Assembly (NCBI GenBank): GCA_031552145.1
Contig: JAVBMV010000007.1
Span: 255,955 to 319,954, forward strand
Origin: JAVBMV01 sp031552145
GTDB taxonomy: Bacteria > Myxococcota > Myxococcia > Myxococcales > UBA5297
Length of the DNA stretch: 64,000 nucleotides
Direction of reading: 5' to 3'
The notes beneath the pieces are model-generated. The model saw only the letters and a program-made list of their open reading frames with translations. It searched no databases and was not told the DNA's origin. Shown here piece after piece: positions 8,112 to 14,506 of the stretch (position 1 is the first letter of the stretch; the number at the start of each line of letters is the position of its first letter). Position numbers and translations under genes: made by a program.

Positions 8112-9665
8112 ATGTTTCGCACGAGCACGCCCGTCACCGATCATTCCTTCTTCGACCGCGAGCAGGAGCTGGGCCAGCTGAGCCAGGCCGTGCAGCAGCT
8201 GCGCGAGGGCGCGCCGCAGTGGGTCGCCCTCTTGGGGAGCCGCAAGGTCGGAAAGACCAGCCTGTTGATGGAGTTGTCACGCAGGTGCCGCGATGAGGAG
8301 ACGCGGTTCGTGATCCTCGACTCGTTCGAGGACGGGGCGCTCTCACTAGGGCTCTTCAGACGGCTGGCGCTCAGGGTCGTCGACGCCTTCTTCGCCAGCG
8401 AGCTCGGTGTCTCCGTCGAGGCGCTCGCCGCGCGCCCTGCCGACTATCAGGCGGCGCTGATGGAGTCGAAGCAGCTGCCGCGCCTCTCCCGCGCGCTGAG
8501 GACGGATCTGTTGGGACTGGCCCAGATGAAGGCCGACGCGCGCCTGGTGGAGCTCTCGCTGGGACTCGCGGAGCGGCTGGCAAGCGAGCTGGAGAAGTGG
8601 TGCGTCATCGCCTGGGACGAGTTCCAAGAGCTGGCGCGGCTAAAGTCGGGCACCGAGCGGGAACTCCTGGCGGTGGCGCGCGCCATCTGGCAACGCCATC
8701 AGCGCACGGCCTATCTGATCAGCGGCTCGGAGCGCTCCATGATGCAGGAGCTGATCTCCTCGAAGGCCTCACCGTTCTTTCAGCATTTCTCGCCGATGGA
8801 GCTGGGGCCAATGCCCGAGGTCGAGGCGGTCCGGATGCTGGTGAAGAGCGCGCCCGTGGGGCGGGCCATCTCCGAGACGATCGCGCGGCGCGCCATCGCG
8901 CTCCTGGGGGGCCATCCGTTCTACCTCCAGCTCTTCGGCGAGACGCTCACCGCGCTGGAGCCACCCTACGACGAATCGTCGGTACAGCAAGCGATCGCGG
9001 AGCTGCTCTTCCAGCGCACCGGCCGGCTGGCGCTCTATTTTGCGAGGCAGCACGAGAGCGCTGTGGGGCGCGCGGCGACGCTCGCCGCGGTGCTCGACGC
9101 GCTGGCGGCGGGCCCCGCGCGCCTCTCCGAGATCGCCTCCCGAATCGGAGCCTCCAGCGGCTCGACAGTTCGGTATCTCGACCGCCTGGGCGAGCTGGTT
9201 CTGCACCGCAGAGAGGAGGCCCTCTACGAGCTTGCCGATCCCGTCTTCGCGCTCTGGTTGCGCTGGCGTAGGCCCGGTGGCTCGGTCGTCCCGCTCACGC
9301 TGATGGGGAACGAGGCGGAACTCGAGGTGGCGCGCCAGCTCGCCCTGATGGGCTTCGAGCTGGTCTATCAATCTCGTGCCTCGCGAGGGGCCTTCGATCT
9401 CTTGGGGGTGCGCAACGGAGAGCAGCTCGCCATTCAGGTCAAAAGAAGTGGGTTGCCGCTGCGTTTTTCGAAGCCCGAATGGCAGCGGCTCAAGGCCGAC
9501 AGCGAGAGGCTGGGCTGGCCCTTCGTCGTGGCCGCCGTAAGCCCGGAAGGGGAGGGAGGAGTCTCTTTCCTCGCACCCAGCGGCGCACAGGTGCGGCGCG
9601 CAGTCACGCTCGGCGCCGCGGCGCGTATCGAGAATCTACTCGCATGGATGGAGGTGGGACCCTGA
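8112..9665 (+). CDS. AAA ATPase with C-terminal PD-(D/E)xK-like domain
   Basis: A 517-residue P-loop ATPase related in design to the gene at 2651. Walker A is GSRKVGKTS at residues 42-50. Walker B is VIAWDEFQEL near 170, followed by a sensor-like YLISGSERSMM. Residues about 330-400 form a winged-helix-like segment (LSEIASRIGASSGSTVRYLDRL). The C-terminus has FDLLGVRNGEQLAIQVK, a PD-(D/E)xK core in the D...QxK form known from Mrr-like nucleases. The ATG lies 11 bp after the 50-bp palindrome and no strong Shine-Dalgarno is visible between them. Whether it cuts or only binds nucleic acid is unknown. Confidence 0.75.
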   Translation: MFRTSTPVTDHSFFDREQELGQLSQAVQQLREGAPQWVALLGSRKVGKTSLLMELSRRCRDEETRFVILDSFEDGALSLGLFRRLALRVVDAFFASELGVSVEALAARPADYQAALMESKQLPRLSRALRTDLLGLAQMKADARLVELSLGLAERLASELEKWCVIAWDEFQELARLKSGTERELLAVARAIWQRHQRTAYLISGSERSMMQELISSKASPFFQHFSPMELGPMPEVEAVRMLVKSAPVGRAISETIARRAIALLGGHPFYLQLFGETLTALEPPYDESSVQQAIAELLFQRTGRLALYFARQHESAVGRAATLAAVLDALAAGPARLSEIASRIGASSGSTVRYLDRLGELVLHRREEALYELADPVFALWLRWRRPGGSVVPLTLMGNEAELEVARQLALMGFELVYQSRASRGAFDLLGVRNGEQLAIQVKRSGLPLRFSKPEWQRLKADSERLGWPFVVAAVSPEGEGGVSFLAPSGAQVRRAVTLGAAARIENLLAWMEVGP

Positions 9666-9672
9666 AACCCGC

Positions 9673-10509
9673 TCAGGGCAGTCCATGCGCCGTCACGGTG
9701 CGCCGCGTCGCGCGCGTCTCGGCGCGAATGGCTCTGTTGGCTTCGAGATCGGGCAGATTCCGATAGGGCCTGGAGTGTTCGAGGTGGAGGCAGAGCAGGG
9801 AGTAGCGCAGCTGGAGGCCCGTGATGCCGGCGTTCTCGAGGCGCTCGCCCAGCTCGCGGTCTTCGCCGCCATACTTCATCCGCTCGTCGAACCCCTTGGC
9901 AGCGAGCAGATCGCTCCGCCAACCCGAGGCGTTGCAGCCGTTCCAAGAGGCGCGAGTGGGCGTCAGGGTGTTCATGACGTGAGCGACGCGCTCGGACCGG
10001 AGCAGCTTCAGGTTCTTGAGCGAGAGGGGGAGGCCGTTCGCCCGAAGCCAGCCGTGCGCGAAGGCCTGCTCCGTGCCTATCTCCTCCTCGCCGAGCCGCT
10101 GGCTCAGCGCGAGCGGCAACCTCAGGTAGCCTCCCGAGAGGAAATGCCCGCGTCGAGCGCCGCGCTGGTGGCGCTCGACGAAGTCGGCGCGCGGCACGCA
10201 GTCCTGATCGGTGAAGATCAGATAGTCGGCCTTGGCCGCGAGGAGCGCCTTGTTCAGGATCTTGGTCTTCTGGAAGCCGTCGTCGGGGTGCCAAACGTGC
10301 TTCAGTCCCGGGAAGCAAGAGGCCGCAAAGCGCTCGAGCAGCGCCCTGGTCTCATCGCCCGAGCCGTCATCGGCGACGATGAGCTCGAAGGCGCGCTGGC
10401 TCTGCCGCGCATACCCCCAGAGCGTCTTCTCCAGCCACGCCGGGTTGTTGTAGGTGGAGATGACGACGCCAATGCTGGGCGCTGGCCCCTCGTCACGCTC
10501 TTCTCTCAT
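9673..10509 (-). CDS. Family 2 glycosyltransferase
   Basis: A 278-residue GT-A-fold glycosyltransferase. The N-terminus has IGVVISTYNNPAWLEKTL and the nucleotide-binding VADDGSGDETRALL. The metal-site region is IFTDQDCVPRADFV. The C-terminal GFDERMKYGGEDRELGERLENAGI is the acceptor and catalytic segment typical of the N-terminal-galactosyltransferase subgroup (Glyco_transf_7C). No signal peptide or membrane helix is seen. It is a single gene between two ATPase genes, with no other polysaccharide genes nearby, so donor and acceptor cannot be inferred. It converges with the ATPase at 8112, leaving 7 bp between stops. Confidence 0.82.
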   Translation of the reverse strand: MREERDEGPAPSIGVVISTYNNPAWLEKTLWGYARQSQRAFELIVADDGSGDETRALLERFAASCFPGLKHVWHPDDGFQKTKILNKALLAAKADYLIFTDQDCVPRADFVERHQRGARRGHFLSGGYLRLPLALSQRLGEEEIGTEQAFAHGWLRANGLPLSLKNLKLLRSERVAHVMNTLTPTRASWNGCNASGWRSDLLAAKGFDERMKYGGEDRELGERLENAGITGLQLRYSLLCLHLEHSRPYRNLPDLEANRAIRAETRATRRTVTAHGLP

Positions 10510-10572
10510 GGGTCCCCGCTAAGAAAGAGGCGCCCAGCTTCGCAACGATCTTTGCCGCTAGCAAGAGGGGGA

Positions 10573-10620
10573 GGTGTGGCCCTAGGATGGCCGATCGTTT
10601 CCTCAACAGAGGTTGAACGC
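10573..10620. repeat. 48-bp direct repeat, copy 1 (duplicate of glnS leader)
   Basis: The 48 bases are identical to 12013-12060, exactly 1440 bp away, where they form the leader of glnS including the CCTAGGAT and AGAGGTTGAACGC parts. Weaker similarity continues about 30 bases upstream of both copies. Here the leader is followed by ATGACGG rather than by glnS. Confidence 0.95.
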
Positions 10621-10635
10621 ATGACGGAAAAGAGG

Positions 10636-11772
10636 TCAGCACAACTCGCGAATCGAGCGCGCGCGGATCCTCGGGGCAAGCTCGAAGCTCTCGGCGCCAG
10701 CGTGGAGGACCTCAATGCGCTCTAGCTTCAGATCGGCCTGGGCGTTGCGCATCGAGGGCGTGACCTTGGGGCTGTCCGTATATTTCACCTCGAACCCTAG
10801 TCGCTCTCCGCCGCGCACGATGAGCAGATCCAGCTCCGCGCCCGAGTGGGTTCGCCAAAAGAAGCACTCGTTGTCGCGCGCGCCCAAGTGCTGGGTAATC
10901 TGCTCGATGGCGAAGCCCTCGAAGGAGGCACCCAGCTTGGGGTGACGCTCCAGCTCGCGCCTGTTGCCTATATCGAGCAGGGAGTGCAGGAGCCCGCTGT
11001 CGCGCAGGTAGAGCTTGGGCGACTTGACCACCCGCTTTCTTAGATTTTCATGCCAAGGGCGCAGTTGGCGGACCATGAAGGTCTGCTCGAGCGCGTCGCA
11101 GTAGCCTCGTACGGTGTTGTCGTTGACGCTCATGGAGCGCCCCAACTCGGACCAGTTGAGGAGCTGGCCATGCAGGTGCGCCAGCATGGTCCAGAAGCGC
11201 TCCAGTGACTTGGAGGCTATCCTCAGCCCAAGCTGCGCGAGGTCGCGCTCGAGGAAGGTGCGGATGAACTCGCGGCGCCACGATGCGCTCGTCGAGAGAG
11301 TGCGGGCGGTAAAGGAACGAGGAAAGCCTCCGCGAAGCCAGAGGTCGGCGAGGCGGTTGGGCCCTACCTCTCCGAGGTTGAAGCCCGACAGCTCGTGGTA
11401 GGCGATGCGGCCGGCGAGCGACTCGCTGCTCTGGTGCAGCAGATCGCCGCTGGCGCTGCCCAGGAGCAGGAAGCGTGCGCGCAGCGGACGGCGATCCACG
11501 AGCACGCGGAGGCTGGGGAAGAGCTCCGGGCGCCGCTGGATCTCGTCTATGACCACGAGCCCGCGCAGCCCCTCCAGGGCGAGCATGGGGTTCTCTAGCC
11601 GCGCCAAATCTCTCGGATCCTCGCAATCGAACCAGGTGCCCTGCTTGCTGGCGGCGAAGAGCTCGCGCGCGAGGGTGGTCTTGCCCACTTGACGTGCCCC
11701 TAGGAGCGCGACGGCTGGGTGCTGTTTCAAGAGGCGCGCCACGAATAGGCGGTGTTTGTCTCTGTCGAGCAT
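10636..11772 (-). CDS. DUF4143-type AAA ATPase
   Basis: A 378-residue P-loop protein. Walker A is GARQVGKT at residues 25-32 and Walker B is GLVVIDEIQRRPEL near residue 74, followed by LLLGSASGDLL and the conserved LAGRIAYHELSGFNLGE. The C-terminal DUF4143 domain carries a PD-(D/E)xK-like core, SGAELDLLIVRGGERLGFEVKY, with the acidic and EVK residues intact. Such proteins are widespread, often multicopy and unexplained. The ATG at 11772 is preferred; a TTG at 11808 is also open. The whole gene is bracketed by 48-bp copies of the glnS leader, suggesting insertion or rearrangement in front of glnS. Two TGAATATTC motifs lie just upstream. Confidence 0.82.
   Translation of the reverse strand: MLDRDKHRLFVARLLKQHPAVALLGARQVGKTTLARELFAASKQGTWFDCEDPRDLARLENPMLALEGLRGLVVIDEIQRRPELFPSLRVLVDRRPLRARFLLLGSASGDLLHQSSESLAGRIAYHELSGFNLGEVGPNRLADLWLRGGFPRSFTARTLSTSASWRREFIRTFLERDLAQLGLRIASKSLERFWTMLAHLHGQLLNWSELGRSMSVNDNTVRGYCDALEQTFMVRQLRPWHENLRKRVVKSPKLYLRDSGLLHSLLDIGNRRELERHPKLGASFEGFAIEQITQHLGARDNECFFWRTHSGAELDLLIVRGGERLGFEVKYTDSPKVTPSMRNAQADLKLERIEVLHAGAESFELAPRIRARSIRELC
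10661..10705. repeat. Short direct repeat B, copy 1 (in 3' end of DUF4143 gene)
   Basis: This 45-base segment lies in the last codons of the ATPase gene and recurs at 11921-11963 with a two-base gap and a few changes (shared core GCGCGGATCCTCGGGG). The distance between copies is 1260 bp. Confidence 0.7.
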
Positions 11773-11776
11773 ACCC

Positions 11777-11806
11777 TGAATATTCGCAGTCAGGCTCTGA
11801 ATATTC
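11777..11806. promoter_or_regulatory. Two TGAATATTC boxes, operator-like
   Basis: TGAATATTC occurs at 11777-11785 and 11798-11806, 21 bp apart, or two helical turns. Each contains the 8-bp palindrome GAATATTC and is AT-rich in a GC-rich region. They sit 5-34 bp before the ATG of the DUF4143 ATPase gene (minus strand), where a repressor would block transcription. No cognate regulator is identified. Confidence 0.45.
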
Positions 11807-11920
11807 AAGGTCAGAGATCGCGATTTTCACTCTGAAGTCTGCAGGTATGCACCGGAGATGGATGCAGGTCACTCCCTGCTGGTCAGGCCCTGCCTGCAGG
11901 GGCCGATGGAGCGGCGCCGG

Positions 11921-11963
11921 GCGCGGATCCTCGGGGCTAGCTCGAAGCTCGGCGCTTGCGTGG
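11921..11963. repeat. Short direct repeat B, copy 2 (remnant)
   Basis: A 43-base copy of the 3' end of the DUF4143 ATPase gene lies upstream of that gene, between it and glnS. It looks like a leftover of a second copy or of a tandem rearrangement. The 290-bp stretch 11773-12061 holds this remnant, the two TGAATATTC boxes and the glnS leader; no gene is seen in it. Confidence 0.65.
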
Positions 11964-12012
11964 CTCTCTCTCCGCCCTGCCGGCTCGAAAGATGCCACTA
12001 GGAAAGAACTCG

Positions 12013-12060
12013 GGTGTGGCCCTAGGATGGCCGATCGTTTCCTCAACAGAGGTTGAACGC
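12013..12060. repeat. 48-bp direct repeat, copy 2 (glnS leader)
   Basis: Identical to 10573-10620. It contains a TAGGAT hexamer at 12023-12028 that may be the glnS -10 element, and the GAGG ribosome-binding site just before the glnS ATG. Confidence 0.95.
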
Positions 12061-12061
12061 C

Positions 12062-13837
12062 ATGTCCGAGACGCCCCGCCCCGAGAGTCCCAACACCTCA
12101 TCAACCCCCAACCCCGCGCCGCCCGAGCGCGAGGAGGGGCTCGACTTCGTGCGCGCCCTGGTGGCGGAGGCCGTCGCCCAGGGGAAGAACGGAGGGCAGG
12201 TGGTGACGCGCTTCCCGCCCGAGCCCAACGGCTACCTCCACATTGGCCACGCGAAGGCGATCTGCCTCAACTTCGGCATCGCCAAGGAGTTCGCGGGGCG
12301 CTGTCACCTGCGCTTCGACGACACCAATCCGACGAAGGAGGACGTGGAGTTCACCGACTCGATCATCGAGGACGTGCGCTGGCTCGGCTTCGACTGGGGA
12401 GAGCACCTCTACTACGCGAGCGACTACTTCGAGCAGCTCTACCAGTGGGCGCTCGCGCTCATCGACAAGGGGCTCGCCTATGTCTGCGACCTGGACGCGG
12501 AGCAGGTGCGCGCCTACCGCGGCACGCTGACCGAGCCGGGCAAGGAGAGCCCCTTCCGAAGCCGCTCCATCGCGGAGAACCGCGACCTCTTCCAGCGGAT
12601 GCGCGCCGGCGAGTTCCCCGACGGTACGCGCACGCTGCGCGCCAAGATCGACATGGCCTCGTCGAACCTTAATATGCGCGACCCGGCGCTCTACCGGATT
12701 CGGCGCGCGCACCACCACCGCACGGGCGACGCCTGGTGCATCTACCCGATGTACGACTGGGCCCACGGCCAGTCGGACGCCATCGAGGGGATCACCCACT
12801 CGATCTGTACGCTCGAGTTCGAGAACCACAGGCCGCTCTACGACTGGTTCATCGAGAAGCTCGAGCTGAAGAATCACCCGAGGCAGGTGGAGTTCGCGCG
12901 CCTCAACCTGGGCTATACGGTGATGAGCAAGCGCAAGCTGTTGCAGCTGGTGCAGGAGAAGCGCGTCAGCGGCTGGGACGATCCGCGCATGCCGACCATC
13001 GCCGGGCTGCGCCGCAGGGGCTATACGCCCAGCTCGCTGCGCGCCTTCGCCGAGCGCATCGGCGTAGCGAAGCGCGAGAGCATGGTCGATGTGGGCCTGC
13101 TCGAGAACGCCATCGCCGACGAGCTCAATGCCAGCGCGCCGCGCGTCATGGGGGTGTTGAAGCCGCTCAAGGTGGTGATCGAGAACTGGCCCGAAGGGCA
13201 GGTCGAGTGGATCGACGCCCCCTATTTGCCGCCCGCGCCGGGGCAGGCGCCCGCCGAAGGGCCGGGCCCGACGCGCAAGGTTCCCTTCGGGCGCGAGCTC
13301 TACATCGAGCGCGACGATTTCATGGAAGACCCCCCGAAGAAGTTCTTCCGCCTGGGGCCCGGGCGCGAGGTGCGGCTGCGCTGGGGCTGGTTCCTCAAAT
13401 GCGAGCGCTTCATCAAGAATGAGGCGGGGGAGGTGATGGAGCTGCGCTGCACCTACGATCCCGCGACGAAGGGGGGCAACTCGCCCGACGGACGCAAGGT
13501 GAAGGGCACCATCCACTGGGTGAGCGCCGCCCACGCGCTCGACGCGGAAGTTCGCCTCTACGATCGGCTCTTCAATGTCGAGGACCCGGCGGCGGTCGAG
13601 GATTGGCTCGCTGCCATAAACCCCGAGTCGCTCGTGCGCCTTTCGGGCTGCAAGCTCGAACCCAGCGTCGCCACGCTGAAGCAGGGCGAGCGGGTCCAGT
13701 TCGAGCGCCAGGGCTACTTCTGTCTCGACGCGAAGGAGAGCCGCCCGGAGGCGCTCGTCTTCAATCGGATCGTCACGCTCAAGAGCAGTTGGGCCAAGGC
13801 TCAGGCGAAGGACGCCGGCGGCGCGGAGGCTGGCTGA
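12062..13837 (+). CDS. glnS: Glutamine--tRNA ligase
   Basis: This 591-residue class I aminoacyl-tRNA synthetase charges tRNA-Gln with glutamine using ATP. The HIGH motif is at residues 60-63 (PPEPNGYLHIGHAK). The KMSKS-like loop is MSKRK at 288-292. The Rossmann core continues with LRFDDTNPTKEDVEFTDSI, and the C-terminal anticodon-binding beta-barrels are present. The length is close to the usual 550-600. The ATG at 12062 has GAGG ten bases upstream; the in-frame TTG at 12053 is less likely. Its leader is duplicated upstream of the DUF4143 ATPase region. The stop overlaps the next ATG by one base. GluQ at 55563 is a distant relative. Confidence 0.97.
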   Translation: MSETPRPESPNTSSTPNPAPPEREEGLDFVRALVAEAVAQGKNGGQVVTRFPPEPNGYLHIGHAKAICLNFGIAKEFAGRCHLRFDDTNPTKEDVEFTDSIIEDVRWLGFDWGEHLYYASDYFEQLYQWALALIDKGLAYVCDLDAEQVRAYRGTLTEPGKESPFRSRSIAENRDLFQRMRAGEFPDGTRTLRAKIDMASSNLNMRDPALYRIRRAHHHRTGDAWCIYPMYDWAHGQSDAIEGITHSICTLEFENHRPLYDWFIEKLELKNHPRQVEFARLNLGYTVMSKRKLLQLVQEKRVSGWDDPRMPTIAGLRRRGYTPSSLRAFAERIGVAKRESMVDVGLLENAIADELNASAPRVMGVLKPLKVVIENWPEGQVEWIDAPYLPPAPGQAPAEGPGPTRKVPFGRELYIERDDFMEDPPKKFFRLGPGREVRLRWGWFLKCERFIKNEAGEVMELRCTYDPATKGGNSPDGRKVKGTIHWVSAAHALDAEVRLYDRLFNVEDPAAVEDWLAAINPESLVRLSGCKLEPSVATLKQGERVQFERQGYFCLDAKESRPEALVFNRIVTLKSSWAKAQAKDAGGAEAG

Positions 13838-14487
13838 TGGAGCTCCCCGCGCTCTCGATAGAGCCCCATCCGCTGCTTCACCTGCGCGCCCTGGTGGCCG
13901 AGCTGCCCGAGGGGGCCATGGCTGCCCCCACTCCGGAGGCCATCGCGCGGCTGCTCGCCTTGGCGCCGGCGCCGGGGCTGACACCGCTCGCGCCGCCCGA
14001 CGACGCGGTGCGCTCCGAGATCCGGGGGCTCCTGCGCCACGGCGGCTTCAAGCCGACCGGACGTTCGAAGCCCTGCCCCGAATATCTGCTGCGCGAGGTG
14101 GGAGAGGGGCCCATTCGCTCCATCAACCCCGCCGTCGATCTGGGCAACGTGGTGGCGCTCCACTCTGGCCTCCCGGTCTGCATCTTCGATCTGGACCGGC
14201 TCGCTCCGCCGTTGCGCGTAGCGATTGCCGGGGAGGGGGAGGGCTATCCCTTCAACGCCTCGGGGCAGGTGATCGACCTGGCCGGCCTGCTCTGCCTCTA
14301 TGACGGCGAGGGGCCCTGCGGCAACGCCGTGAAGGACGCCCAGCGGACCAAGACCGATGTTTCGACCCGCCGGCTCCTCTGCCTCCTCTGGGGCTGCGTC
14401 TCCCAGAGGGCGCGGACCGACGCCGCCGCCCAGTGGGCGCTAGAGTTGCTGCGCTCGTTAGAAGGTGAGAGCGCCTTTCTCGCATAG
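13837..14487 (+). CDS. B3/B4 tRNA-binding domain protein
   Basis: A 216-residue stand-alone B3/4 domain, the fold of the editing domain of the phenylalanyl-tRNA synthetase beta subunit. Recognisable parts are SINPAVDLGNVVALHSGLPVCIFDLD and LLCLYDGEGPCGNAVKDAQRTKTDVSTRRLL. Free-standing B3/4 proteins are thought to edit or bind mischarged tRNA or amino-acid analogues, but their role is not settled. It is translationally coupled to glnS by a TGATG overlap, which supports a tRNA-related job. Confidence 0.8.
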   Translation: MELPALSIEPHPLLHLRALVAELPEGAMAAPTPEAIARLLALAPAPGLTPLAPPDDAVRSEIRGLLRHGGFKPTGRSKPCPEYLLREVGEGPIRSINPAVDLGNVVALHSGLPVCIFDLDRLAPPLRVAIAGEGEGYPFNASGQVIDLAGLLCLYDGEGPCGNAVKDAQRTKTDVSTRRLLCLLWGCVSQRARTDAAAQWALELLRSLEGESAFLA

Positions 14488-14502
14488 CGGGTATACTCCC
14501 GC
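14487..14502 (+). promoter_or_regulatory. Candidate gyrA -10 inside an inverted repeat
   Basis: TATACT at 14492-14497 is close to the sigma-70 -10 consensus. It is flanked by perfect 5-bp arms, GCGGG (14487-14491) and CCCGC (14498-14502). Transcription would begin about 14504, only a few bases before the gyrA ATG at 14507. No good -35 hexamer is seen. It may be a leaderless-type or supercoiling-sensitive promoter. Confidence 0.4.
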
Positions 14503-14506
14503 GATC

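Noticed and set aside
12101..13984. Minus-strand frame opposite glnS
   Set aside because: Shadow of a conserved tRNA synthetase; no ribosome-binding site or domain.
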